From JAPOUP01 sp965203605 (GTDB lineage: Bacteria > Pseudomonadota > Alphaproteobacteria > Rhodobacterales > Rhodobacteraceae), in contig OZ241902.1 in the NCBI GenBank assembly GCA_965203605.1, positions 3,224,001 to 3,288,000 on the forward strand: 64,000 bases of DNA, in the 5' to 3' direction. Positions 17,380-25,989 of this stretch are shown one piece after another. The notes under the pieces are model-generated. The model worked only from the letters and a program-made list of their open reading frames with translations, had not been told where the DNA came from and did no database searches. Position numbers and translations under genes: made by a program. How positions within the stretch are numbered: the first letter of the stretch is position 1; every line of letters begins with the position of its first letter.

Positions 17380-18884
17380 GAGCCTCTTGCACAATTACTG
17401 CGGTTCGGGCAGCCGCGGCAAGCCTTTCGGTTCCGCCAGGGTCGCGGCACCGGATCCGACGGGTGCCCGGGGCGTCTGCACGGGCCAGGGTGTGGCGGAA
17501 TGCCGCAGTTGGTGGCCCGACGGGCGCCGTCCGCGCATGGCTGGCCGCGCCGTCCCCTCCGGGGCGGCGTCCGTGGCGGACGGATCTGCCGGAACGGACG
17601 GTGTCAGATGGTGAGCCGCATCAGCTGTTCCACCGTCAGGGCCAGCACGCCGAAGAACAGGTGGCAGGCCACCTTGGCGTGCCCACGGACGCGGACGTGC
17701 CGGGCACCGTAGGAGTCCTTCAGGGCCGAGTTCACCCGCTCGACGCTGGAGCGCTGCCGGTAACGGACGCGGTCGTGGCGTATGTGGCCCGCTTTCCGCT
17801 GCGCCAGCGCCTCTTTCCTGAGGCGCTCCTTCAGCGCCGCGTCGCGTCGCGGGTTGGTGTCGGTGATCGCCACGCGCCCCGTCAGGTAGGCGTGGAACCC
17901 GATCTCCAGCGAGTCGTAGGCCGCGTCCATGAGCTCGTAACAGTGGTCCACCCGCAGCGCCGTCATCCTCGAAAGAGGGATCGCGGCCTGGCTGTCGTGC
18001 AGCGACGCCGAGGTCAGGATGCAGCTGACGGGGACGTCCCCATCGGCCGCGTCGATATGCAGTTTGTACCCCCTCCAGCTCTCTTTGTACCCCTTGGCGT
18101 TGCGTTTCGTCCCGGTGTCGCAGGCTTTCGGCAACTCGGCGGCCATCTCCGCGGCGGTCATCCCGTCCCGCAGCTGCCGCTCCAGCCGGGTCGGCTCCCT
18201 CGGCACCTCCTCCCCCTTTTTCGGGCGTCCGCGCTTTCGCTTCGGCCGCTCCTGCGGCTTCGGCTTCGGCGCCGGCCTCTCCCGCCCGACGATCGCCGTG
18301 GAGTCCCTGGAGATGTGGCCCACGACCGAGCCGGCATACGCGGAGCGGACCAGCGCCTCGTGCATCCGCTCCGGCAGACGGGTCTCCGCGAACCAGGCGA
18401 AGGCGCGGGAGAACGTCGATTCACTGGGAACCTCCGACACGCGGGACCAGCCGCACAGGCGCCGCAGCGTCGGGTCGTACAGCAGCCGGTCGACCAGCAC
18501 CACCGTGGTCGGCATGTCCCACACCGCCTTCGCGACGAAGGCCCGCGCCAGCGCCCTGCGGTCGGCGGGCGGGTTGCCGACGCCCCGGTGGCTGTAGTGG
18601 ACGTGCCTTTCCACCTCCACCAGGTCCAGGACGGCGATGAACCTGCCGTGCCTCACGCCCAGCGGGCCGACCTCCCCGGCGAGGGACGGGAAAAGTTCCC
18701 CTTGAAACCGCTGCCAGGCATCTGATATGGATGATCGCAGGGACATGGAGCCGTCTCCCCGTATGTTGTGGCTGTAACACCCGCTCCATACCAGAGGGAC
18801 GGCTCCATATCCAGGCCCCCGATCAGAAAAAAGCGCCCGTTTCCGAAAAAAAACCGCCTGATCGGGGAGTTCTGCAAGAGGCTC
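17380..18884 (-). mobile_element. Complete insertion sequence, DDE type (IS5/IS1182-like), 1505 bp
   Basis: The left end reads GAGCCTCTTGCACAA (17380-17394). The right end is its inverted copy with one mismatch (18870-18884, TTCTGCAAGAGGCTC). CACA stands directly outside both ends (17376-17379 and 18885-18888), consistent with a 4-bp target duplication and hence a fairly recent insertion. One intact transposase gene fills the element. The family is assigned only from the DUF772-plus-DDE layout, so IS5 and IS1182 are both possible. Confidence 0.9.
17604..18746 (-). CDS. IS transposase (DUF772 plus DDE domain)
   Basis: A 380-residue transposase. The N-terminal half has the DUF772-like segment (R-A-L-A-R-A-F-V-A-K-A-V-W, then L-L-Y-D-P-T-L-R-R-L-C-G-W and E-S-T-F-S-R-A-F). 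A basic linker (R-P-K-R-K-R-G-R-P-K-K) precedes the catalytic half, where the probable DDE triad lies in S-R-D-S-T-A-I, M-D-A-A-Y-D-S and S-S-V-E-R-V-N. ATG 18746 is used; a longer frame to 18914 would run past the inverted repeat. No stop or frameshift interrupts it, so the element is probably functional. Confidence 0.9.
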   Translation of the reverse strand: MSLRSSISDAWQRFQGELFPSLAGEVGPLGVRHGRFIAVLDLVEVERHVHYSHRGVGNPPADRRALARAFVAKAVWDMPTTVVLVDRLLYDPTLRRLCGWSRVSEVPSESTFSRAFAWFAETRLPERMHEALVRSAYAGSVVGHISRDSTAIVGRERPAPKPKPQERPKRKRGRPKKGEEVPREPTRLERQLRDGMTAAEMAAELPKACDTGTKRNAKGYKESWRGYKLHIDAADGDVPVSCILTSASLHDSQAAIPLSRMTALRVDHCYELMDAAYDSLEIGFHAYLTGRVAITDTNPRRDAALKERLRKEALAQRKAGHIRHDRVRYRQRSSVERVNSALKDSYGARHVRVRGHAKVACHLFFGVLALTVEQLMRLTI

Positions 18885-18953
18885 CACATTCAAATTAATT
18901 GTCCATATTCGCAATTTTTAGCAAAAACAGGCTATATAAATGGACATCATCCC

Positions 18954-20210
18954 ATGCTCGTTGAATTTTCGGTCCAGAACCACAGATCCTTCCGAGACAG
19001 GCAGAGCCTCCTGATGACCGCATCGAACAGCGGAATTCGAAACGCTGTGGCTACAGGCAACATCGGTGCCCCACACGTTCTGCAACAGGCTTGCCTCTTT
19101 GGGGCGAATGGCTCCGGAAAGTCCGGACTTGTCGGGAGCATGAAGACGGTTTGCGACCTCGTCACGGGCTCGTTCAGGAACGAAAGAGCGCTCATCGAAG
19201 AATACGAGCCGCATGTCTTTCACTCCGGGTGGCGCAGCGCACCGACGGAATTCGAAGTGACCTTTCTGCACGACGACAGCCTGTTCCAATACGGCTTCGC
19301 CTACGACTCCGAACGAATCCGGGAGGAATGGCTTTTCGAACGCCCTTCCGACACGCGCAAGCAACGCCAGATTTTTACCCGCGAGTATGATTCCGAAAGG
19401 GACGCCTACCAGTGGGCGATGAGCGCGACCCACCTCAAGGGCGAGCGCCAAAGTTGGAAAGCGCAGACGCGCGATAACGCCCTCTTCGTCAGCACCGCTA
19501 TACAGCTCAAGGCGGAGTCCCTGAAGCGCCCTTTCGACTGGCTCAGCAGAGGGCTGCGAACGATTCTGGATGTTGAATCAATCGGGCAGTATACGGCGAG
19601 CCGCCTTGAAGATGATCATTGGAAGGGTCGGGTGATGGCATTCCTCGCGAATGCTGACTTGCGGCTGGAAGATGTTGAAGCGCAAGAAAGGAGCGTTCCT
19701 GAAACAGGGCATTTCAGAAGCCAGCCCAGGAACCTGCAGGGCCAACTTAAGTCCACGCTTCCAGAAGGGGCGAAGACACTGGAAATATCCACCTATCGCA
19801 AGGACGAGACAGGGGCAGAAACACGTCTGGAATTCGATGACGAATCCAGAGGCACACGTGCTTTTTTCTGGCTCATAGGCCCGATCATCGACTCGCTTGA
19901 TGGCGGCCATACGCTTGTCGTAGACGAGATCAACACACACCTGCACCCCCTCGCCTTCCGCTACATAACCCGCATGTTCCGCTGTCCCAAGACCAACCCG
20001 CACAAAGGCCAGATAATCTTCACCACCCATGACCCCACCGTCACGGAAGACGATTGCATCGGGCGTGATCAGATCTGGTTGGTCGAGAAGGGCGATGACC
20101 TTGCCTCCTGCCTAATTCCCTTCTCGGACTACAGAACACGTGATGGGCGGCCATTTCGAAAAGGCTATCTACAGGGACGGTATGGGGCGGTACCGCGCTT
20201 GGCAGGGTAG
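18954..20210 (+). CDS. AAA15/RloA-like ATPase, orphan
   Basis: A 418-residue ABC-type ATPase of the AAA15 (COG1106) group. Visible are F-x-V-x-N-H-R-S-F (6-13), Walker A G-A-N-G-S-G-K-S (50-57), a signature-like E-S-R-G-T-R-A-F-F (297-305), Walker B L-V-V-D-E-I-N (321-327) with the H-L-H-P that follows, and the H-loop T-T-H-D (357-360). Relatives are normally followed by a RloB-like nuclease partner and are linked to phage defence (AbiL/RloAB-type). Here no partner follows: the next 305 bases are empty. An insertion sequence ends 69 bases upstream, so its promoter region may be altered. Confidence 0.85.
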   Translation: MLVEFSVQNHRSFRDRQSLLMTASNSGIRNAVATGNIGAPHVLQQACLFGANGSGKSGLVGSMKTVCDLVTGSFRNERALIEEYEPHVFHSGWRSAPTEFEVTFLHDDSLFQYGFAYDSERIREEWLFERPSDTRKQRQIFTREYDSERDAYQWAMSATHLKGERQSWKAQTRDNALFVSTAIQLKAESLKRPFDWLSRGLRTILDVESIGQYTASRLEDDHWKGRVMAFLANADLRLEDVEAQERSVPETGHFRSQPRNLQGQLKSTLPEGAKTLEISTYRKDETGAETRLEFDDESRGTRAFFWLIGPIIDSLDGGHTLVVDEINTHLHPLAFRYITRMFRCPKTNPHKGQIIFTTHDPTVTEDDCIGRDQIWLVEKGDDLASCLIPFSDYRTRDGRPFRKGYLQGRYGAVPRLAG

Positions 20211-20515
20211 CGGACATGCAGCCTGCAACACATGCAGGTCGGGTTTGGGCCAACAACTGGCTTGATACTGCCGCGGAACCATATAGCTTCTGCAATATAC
20301 CTCTACAGGTTCCACTTGCGGAACTCTGCTTTTCTCCGTTTCGGAGGCGCAGGAAAGTAGGCGGCATGCGGTAGAATCGCCGCCTCACTTCTTCTGGGAT
20401 ACCATCCTGATGGGCAATTGATCCGGTTGTGTCGAACTGACATTCGTCTGGATCGCCAATCCGGTTTCGGTGGTGCTGACGAGCTGTAAACTGCGGGTGC
20501 GACCATCAACGCAGA
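20211..20515. other. Empty stretch where an RloB-like partner would be expected
   Basis: No frame with nuclease or other family resemblance was found in these 305 bases between the convergent ATPase and Tm-1-like genes, on either strand, and no clear terminator. Confidence 0.5.
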
Positions 20516-21754
20516 TCAGCTGGACGCCCTTACCGTTCCGTCTTCGACCCAACCGTCAAACACTGCCAGGGCCGCGTCGGCAAACGCCTGATCGTTGATG
20601 TGGGCCGTCACTTCAGTCAGCGTTACGGGTGGGCGAATCGCGATCCGCATCTCATCGACGAACGCCGCCAGTGCCTCGGGGTCGTGCGCTGGTTTTCCGG
20701 GTCTGTCCCATTCCTCCAGGCCGCCGAGTGGAAGGAGCACATGCGTCGGTGTCGTGGTTTCCCCAAGTCTGGACCCGATCTCCCGTGCTGTCTCCCGTCG
20801 TTCCGGGGCGTTCAGGGCCGAGGACTTGATCAGCCGGTTGTGCTCATGGAATGGCCTGTCGGAAAAGCGCTCGGGGATGTCCTGCCAGCCTGCGAAGTCA
20901 ATCAGGTCGATGCAGCCTGGTGCGATGATCTGCGGAATTCCCGCCCGGCCCGCACCCAGCAATCTGTCAGGGCCAGCGTTCACGATGGATCCTGCCATAA
21001 GGTTGCCAAGCTCGGGCAGCGCAAAATCCATTACGCACGCAAAGCCACCTTGTCCTGCGATGCGTTCGAACGCCATGCCGCCCATGCCAGTGGCGTGGAA
21101 AATCGCGGTCTCGAAGCCCCGTGTCTCCAGAGCTGGTTTGAGCGGTTTCATGTATGACAGGCACGACGAACCCAATGAAGTCATGCCGACAACCGGCCTG
21201 CGCCTGCATGGCCGCTCCACGGAACGGGCCGCTCCGACAACAGCTCCTGCCGCTTGGCTCAAAGATGTCCTGCATATCGAGTTCAAGCCGTATAACCCTC
21301 CCGCCCATAGCATCATCTGAATGTCGGGTGACAGTCGATTGGGAGGGATGAGGGGAGAGAACGACACAGTGGAAACGACACATTTGGGTATGCCGATCGG
21401 TAGAGCCTGACAGACATCGAGCGCCAGGTCGGTACCCATCGTTCCACCCAGTGCGATCAGTCCGTGTATCTCACCCCGTGTTTCCATGGCGACCGCAAGT
21501 GCGCTGGCCCCCCGGGCCATGATCTGCATTGCGGTGTTTTCATCGCCGCTGCTGGCCGCGATTTCAATGGAACTTCCGGCCGCGGCGGCAACTTCATGTT
21601 TGGTGATGTCGCATGGTTGGGACGGATCCCCAAGGACGCTGACATCCATGGTCCTCACTTTCCCGCCTTGGTCCTCAATTCGTCTGGCGAGATAGCCGAG
21701 TTCGTCGTCTTTGGTATCGAAGGTTCCGACCACCAGTATTGTTGTGTCGTCCAT
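20516..21754 (-). CDS. Tm-1-like ATP-binding protein (UPF0261)
   Basis: A 412-residue protein of the UPF0261 family, named after the tomato Tm-1 resistance protein. It begins I-L-V-V-G-T-F-D-T-K-D-D-E-L, the family hallmark, and contains L-G-G-T-M-G-T-D-L-A, V-G-M-T-S-L-G, H-A-T-G-M-G-G-M-A-F-E and P-L-G-G-L-E-E-W-D-R-P-G. Bacterial members have no firmly established reaction; they often lie beside carboxylate or amino-acid uptake genes. It is divergent from a branched-chain-type ABC transporter with 175 bases between, so shared control is plausible. Confidence 0.9.
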   Translation of the reverse strand: MDDTTILVVGTFDTKDDELGYLARRIEDQGGKVRTMDVSVLGDPSQPCDITKHEVAAAAGSSIEIAASSGDENTAMQIMARGASALAVAMETRGEIHGLIALGGTMGTDLALDVCQALPIGIPKCVVSTVSFSPLIPPNRLSPDIQMMLWAGGLYGLNSICRTSLSQAAGAVVGAARSVERPCRRRPVVGMTSLGSSCLSYMKPLKPALETRGFETAIFHATGMGGMAFERIAGQGGFACVMDFALPELGNLMAGSIVNAGPDRLLGAGRAGIPQIIAPGCIDLIDFAGWQDIPERFSDRPFHEHNRLIKSSALNAPERRETAREIGSRLGETTTPTHVLLPLGGLEEWDRPGKPAHDPEALAAFVDEMRIAIRPPVTLTEVTAHINDQAFADAALAVFDGWVEDGTVRASS

Positions 21755-21929
21755 TCCGGTCTCCTGAGGTCAATCGCACGCACCGTTGCCCGTGGGATGC
21801 GGAGTGTCAAATCGTTGCCCGATCCCAATAATCCATGGACGTGCTGACCCAGACTTGCAGTTTTCGGACCATCATGCTTGAAGTCTTCCATCGAATCCCG
21901 TGTGACGGGTGAACCCAAAGGAGGAATGC

Positions 21930-23150
21930 ATGAATTACTGGAACACGCTGCTCTCAGCAGCGACAGTCGCTGCTGTCGGTTCAGCCGCCTCTGCAATGGA
22001 GTGCGACACGATTACGCTTGGATCGGCGATCTCGCTCACCGGCAAATACGCCACAAATGGTGTGCATGCCCAGAACGGCTATGAATTCGCCATACAGAAG
22101 ATCAGGGAAAATGGCGGAATCACGGTCGATGGCAAGTGTTACAATTTCGAGGTCATCTATTACGACGACGAGTCCAAGGGCGACCGGGGTGCGACGCTTG
22201 CGGAACGTCTGATCAATCAGGACGGCGTTCAGTATATGCTTGGACCATACAGTTCCGGCCTGACCAAGGCGATCGCTCCAGTGACCGAGAAGTACCAGAT
22301 TCCGATGGTTGAGGCGGAAGGCGCTTCCCGTTCGCTGTTCAACAAGGGCTACAAGTACCTGTTCGCCGTGCTTTCGACCTCTGAGCAGTATCTGGCTTCC
22401 GCCATCACGCTAGCCGCCGAAAAGGCACAGGAGACCGGCAAGGATCCGTCAGAGGTCACAGTGGCGATCGCGGTCGAGAACGATCCGTTCTCGCTTGATA
22501 TCCGTGCCGGAGTCATGGAGGACGCCGCGAAATATGGAATGCAGATCGTTGTGGACGAGAAGCTTCCGCGCGATCTGTCGGACATGACCGCTATCCTGAC
22601 CAAGGTCAAACTTGTCAAACCCGATGTGTTGATCGTTTCCGGCCATTCCAAGGGAGCCGCAACCGCCGTGCGTCAGATCGGAGAGCAGAAGATCAGCGCT
22701 CCGATGATCGCTATCACGCACTGTGAGGCTGCCGATGTCACCGGGAACTTCGGGGATTTCGCGGAGAATGTTCTCTGCTCGACCCAATGGGCCGAGACGC
22801 TCACTTACGAAGATCCAATCTTTGGTTCCGCAGCGAATTACGATGCCGAATTCAAGGCAGCCTATCCGGAATACGCCGACAAGCAGGTTCCGTACCAGAC
22901 CGCCCAGGCTTCCGCTGCCGTCTACGTGTTCAAGGATGCGTTCGAGCGCGCCGGCTCACTTGACAAGGAAGCGGTCCGCGACGCCGTCGCCGAGACTGAT
23001 CTCGCGACCTTCTACGGTCAGATCAGGTTCTCCGAGGCAGGCAACAACATAGCGAAGCCAATGGTTCTGCGTCAGATCCAGAACGGTGAGTACAATGTGG
23101 TTGCGCCATCGGCATTTGCCAGCCACGAACTGGTGTGGCCGCGCCCGTGA
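21930..23150 (+). CDS. Branched-chain-amino-acid-type ABC transporter substrate-binding protein (LivJ-like)
   Basis: A 406-residue periplasmic binding protein (type I fold) with a signal peptide ending near A-S-A-M. The mature part starts D-T-I-T-L-G-S-A-I-S-L-T-G-K-Y-A, the standard opening of Liv/Urt/amide-binding proteins. It continues with N-G-Y-E-F-A, Y-Y-D-D-E-S-K-G-D and G-P-Y-S-S-G-L-T. ATG 21930 follows AAAGGAGG; an in-frame ATG at 21909 is less likely. A strong hairpin follows the stop. The family takes amino acids, amides, aromatics and urea, so the ligand is open. Confidence 0.92.
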   Translation: MNYWNTLLSAATVAAVGSAASAMECDTITLGSAISLTGKYATNGVHAQNGYEFAIQKIRENGGITVDGKCYNFEVIYYDDESKGDRGATLAERLINQDGVQYMLGPYSSGLTKAIAPVTEKYQIPMVEAEGASRSLFNKGYKYLFAVLSTSEQYLASAITLAAEKAQETGKDPSEVTVAIAVENDPFSLDIRAGVMEDAAKYGMQIVVDEKLPRDLSDMTAILTKVKLVKPDVLIVSGHSKGAATAVRQIGEQKISAPMIAITHCEAADVTGNFGDFAENVLCSTQWAETLTYEDPIFGSAANYDAEFKAAYPEYADKQVPYQTAQASAAVYVFKDAFERAGSLDKEAVRDAVAETDLATFYGQIRFSEAGNNIAKPMVLRQIQNGEYNVVAPSAFASHELVWPRP

Positions 23151-23168
23151 ACGCAGTCCCAGCCTGAC

Positions 23169-23205
23169 CGCAACGCCGGGCGCACTGAAAGCTCCCGGCG
23201 TTGCG
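23169..23205 (+). promoter_or_regulatory. Intercistronic hairpin behind the binding-protein gene
   Basis: CGCAACGCCGGG (23169-23180) pairs perfectly with CCCGGCGTTGCG (23194-23205), a 12-bp GC-rich stem with a 13-base loop, 18 bases after the stop. No T-run follows, so it is probably a partial attenuator or 3' mRNA stabiliser. A second small stem, GACCGG/CCGGTC, follows at 23222-23239. Confidence 0.75.
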
Positions 23206-23265
23206 CCAGTGAATTCGGAGCGACCGGAAAGTCCCGGTCACGGCACGTGGTGAGGCACGCTCTGC

Positions 23266-24207
23266 ATGGATCAGATTCTATTCAATATCGGGCTGCTGCT
23301 CGAATACCCTATCGTGAACCTGAAGATCATCATAGACGGCTTGATGATCGGGGCACTGTTCGCCCTCTCCGCGTACGGCCTCGCGCTCGTCTGGGGCGTA
23401 ATGAACGTAAAGAATCTCGCGCAGGGTGATTTCGTGATCGCGGGTGGGTATACGTCCTGGTTCCTGGTCAAGACGGGCTGGCTACAGAGCCTCGGTCTGA
23501 CTGACAATGCGGTGGCGCTCATCGGTGTGCCGGTAGCGCTTGTCGTAATGTCGGGAATAGGGTGGGTCTGCTACAAGTTGATCATCACCCGGGTGATCGA
23601 GCGTGACCTGTTCACCTCGCTACTTGCAACGTTTGGGCTTGCGATCATGATGGCTCAGATCATGAACCTGCTCTTCGGCTCTGACACACAGTCGCTGAAA
23701 CTCGAATACGACACCCTCTATTTCGCTGATGGATTGATTGACGTGCCGATCGCCAAGCTCATTGGTGTCTGCATGGCGGCGGGTCTGGCGCTTGCGGTTG
23801 TCCTATTCATGAAGAACAGCCGAATGGGGCAGGCAATTCGGGCGACGGCGCAGGACAGTCGCGCGGCCCGCGTTTTGGGGATAGACACGGAGAAGGTGTA
23901 TGCCTTTACGTTTTCGCTGAATGCGGCGATCTGCGGGGCGGCTGGGGCCATCATTGTCATGGTTTGGGTTATCCAACCGTTCTATGGAATTACCTATTCC
24001 ATCCGTGCATTCGTCATCGTCACCGCCGCAGGGCTCGGCAATCTGCCGGGCGTAATCGCGGCCGGTCTCGGGATCGGCGCCGCTGAGCAGTATGGAAGCC
24101 ATGTGTTCGGCATCGGCTATCAGCAGGCCATCGCCGTCCTCCTGTTGCTTCTTGTCCTTGTATGGAAGCTGGTGAGGCAGCGACGGCTGCGGCAGGTCCT
24201 GAAGTAA
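23266..24207 (+). CDS. Branched-chain-type ABC transporter permease (LivH-like)
   Basis: A 313-residue membrane permease with about eight hydrophobic helices. Family signs are D-G-L-M-I-G-A-L-F-A-L-S-A-Y-G-L-A-L-V-W-G (about 27-47), N-L-A-Q-G-D-F-V, the cytoplasmic loop G-Q-A-I-R-A-T-A-Q-D-S-R-A-A-R-V-L-G-I, and A-A-G-L-G-N-L-P-G near the end. It pairs with the LivM-like subunit encoded ten bases downstream to form the import channel for the ligand captured by the LivJ-like protein. Confidence 0.94.
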   Translation: MDQILFNIGLLLEYPIVNLKIIIDGLMIGALFALSAYGLALVWGVMNVKNLAQGDFVIAGGYTSWFLVKTGWLQSLGLTDNAVALIGVPVALVVMSGIGWVCYKLIITRVIERDLFTSLLATFGLAIMMAQIMNLLFGSDTQSLKLEYDTLYFADGLIDVPIAKLIGVCMAAGLALAVVLFMKNSRMGQAIRATAQDSRAARVLGIDTEKVYAFTFSLNAAICGAAGAIIVMVWVIQPFYGITYSIRAFVIVTAAGLGNLPGVIAAGLGIGAAEQYGSHVFGIGYQQAIAVLLLLLVLVWKLVRQRRLRQVLK

Positions 24208-24217
24208 GGGGGCTTTG

Positions 24218-25249
24218 ATGACCATGCGCAAATTCGGCGTCTACGGTGCGCTGCTGGCCTTAACTTTGGTTGCCCCGTTCCTGTTCCCTGCATTCAAGAC
24301 TCAGTTGGCCACACTCTGGCTCATGATCATCGTCGCGCTCAGCTGGGACATGACGGGTGGTCAGATGGGTTACAACAGTCTCGGCAATATCTTCTTCTAC
24401 GGCACGGGAATGTACGTCGCCGCGGTCATTACGATTGGAATTGTGTATGACGTTGGAGAGTATACCGCTGCGTCGGGTGGTGGAATCTACACGTGGACTT
24501 GGGGACAGTATTTTGCGGGACTTGTGATCGGAACGATTGGAGCGGGACTTTTCTGTGCGCTCAGCGCTGTCGTGGTCGGTTGGATCACCTTTGGCCTGCG
24601 CGGACCCTATTTCGCGATCGGTACGCTGGGGATCGCGATCGCGGCCGGTGAGCTTGTTTCGAACTGGGATTGGGTTGGTGGCGGGCAGGGGATCGCAATG
24701 CCGAACTATCCCGGCGACTTCGAACAGTTCAAGCTCCTGATCTACTACCTGTTCGCCGCGCTTGGCATCACATTGTTCGTCTTTGTGTCCTGGCTCTACT
24801 CGACCCGCTTCGGGGCCGCGATGAATGCCATCCGAGATGACGAGGAAAAAGCCGAGGCCATGGGCATCCATACCCTACGCTATAAGTTGATCGCTTGGGC
24901 GATGGCGGCGGTTTTCGTCGGAGCGGCCGGTGCGGTCTCGGCGTTCCAACTCATTCACTTCGAACCGTTGGAAACCGCCTACCAGACCATCAATCTTGGT
25001 ATATTCATGGTTGTCTGCGTGCTTCTTGGCGGTAAGGGAACCCTCTGGGGTCTGGTTGTCGGTGCAGTCATGTTCCATGTGTTCAAGGAAACCACATGGA
25101 ATTACTTCCTGGGCTGGCAATGGGTCGCTCTGGGCGCATTGATCGTTGTCGTGGTGGTGTATTTCCAGGATGGCTTGATGGGCTATCTTCGCCAAAAGCG
25201 GCCTGACTGGTTCGGTATCAAGGTGGATGCCGGGGAGGCCGCGCGATGA
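24218..25249 (+). CDS. Branched-chain-type ABC transporter permease (LivM-like)
   Basis: A 343-residue permease with 9-10 hydrophobic helices and the LivM pattern: A-L-S-W-D-M-T-G-G-Q-M-G-Y-N-S-L-G, F-G-L-R-G-P-Y-F-A-I-G-T-L-G, then the coupling loop A-M-N-A-I-R-D-D-E-E-K-A-E-A-M-G-I. ATG 24218 is taken over the TTG three bases earlier. The stop overlaps the LivG-like ATG by four bases (ATGA). Confidence 0.94.
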   Translation: MTMRKFGVYGALLALTLVAPFLFPAFKTQLATLWLMIIVALSWDMTGGQMGYNSLGNIFFYGTGMYVAAVITIGIVYDVGEYTAASGGGIYTWTWGQYFAGLVIGTIGAGLFCALSAVVVGWITFGLRGPYFAIGTLGIAIAAGELVSNWDWVGGGQGIAMPNYPGDFEQFKLLIYYLFAALGITLFVFVSWLYSTRFGAAMNAIRDDEEKAEAMGIHTLRYKLIAWAMAAVFVGAAGAVSAFQLIHFEPLETAYQTINLGIFMVVCVLLGGKGTLWGLVVGAVMFHVFKETTWNYFLGWQWVALGALIVVVVVYFQDGLMGYLRQKRPDWFGIKVDAGEAAR

Positions 25250-25989
25250 CCGCGATAATCGAGGTGTCGGGAGTCTCGAAGTCCTTTGGGGGCGTCAAGG
25301 CCAATACGGACATTTCAATGTCAGTTGAGGAAGGCGCGATCACGGGGTTGATCGGGCCGAACGGATCCGGAAAGACGACATTGTTCAACTCCATTGTCGG
25401 TTACCATCCAATCGATTCAGGTTCGATCAGGTTTGAGGGCCAGGAGATCAGCAGGATGCTGGTCCCGGAAATCGCCCGTCTCGGATTGCTTCGCACGTTT
25501 CAGCAGACCCGCATTTACGGTGCGATGAACTGTGTTGAAAACATGTTGATCTCGCTTCCGCACCGCAAGCTTTCGATCTGGGATGCATTCAGGAAGAACT
25601 CGGCCGAGGACCGGGAGCGGGCCGAAAGGTTGCTTGAGTTTGTCGGCCTGTACCAGAAGCGACTGCTGCAAGCCGCTTCGCTCAGCTTTGGTCAGCAGAA
25701 GCTACTTGAGTTTGCAATGGCGCTGATGAACGAGCCGACAGTGCTCCTGCTCGATGAACCCACGGCGGGGATCAATCCCACGCTGATCAACGGGTTAATC
25801 GACCGTCTCAGGCTTGCGAACACTGAATTTGGCATCACCCTATTCATCATTGAACACAACATGCGCGTGATAATGAACATGGCGGACACGATCTATTGCC
25901 TTGCGCACGGCCAAATGCTGGCGAGTGGCAAGCCAGAGGAGATTCAGGATGATCAGCGGGTCATCGACGCCTATCTAGGTGCACATTGA
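25246..25989 (+). CDS. ABC transporter ATP-binding protein (LivG-like)
   Basis: A 247-residue ATPase subunit. Walker A is G-P-N-G-S-G-K-T-T (38-46), Q-loop F-Q-Q-T-R-I-Y, and Walker B V-L-L-L-D-E-P-T-A-G-I-N-P. The signature is L-S-F-G-Q-Q-K-L-L-E, a common variant in LivG proteins. It ends by overlapping the LivF-like start. It powers import together with LivF. Confidence 0.94.
   Translation: MTAIIEVSGVSKSFGGVKANTDISMSVEEGAITGLIGPNGSGKTTLFNSIVGYHPIDSGSIRFEGQEISRMLVPEIARLGLLRTFQQTRIYGAMNCVENMLISLPHRKLSIWDAFRKNSAEDRERAERLLEFVGLYQKRLLQAASLSFGQQKLLEFAMALMNEPTVLLLDEPTAGINPTLINGLIDRLRLANTEFGITLFIIEHNMRVIMNMADTIYCLAHGQMLASGKPEEIQDDQRVIDAYLGAH

Noticed and set aside
17463..18725. 420-codon plus frame
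   Set aside because: It is antisense to the insertion-sequence transposase; no family resemblance.
23169..23205. Rho-independent terminator after the LivJ-like gene
   Set aside because: The stem is strong but no T-run follows and the permease genes continue on the same strand, so full termination is unlikely. The same holds for 33229-33255 and 50727-50746.
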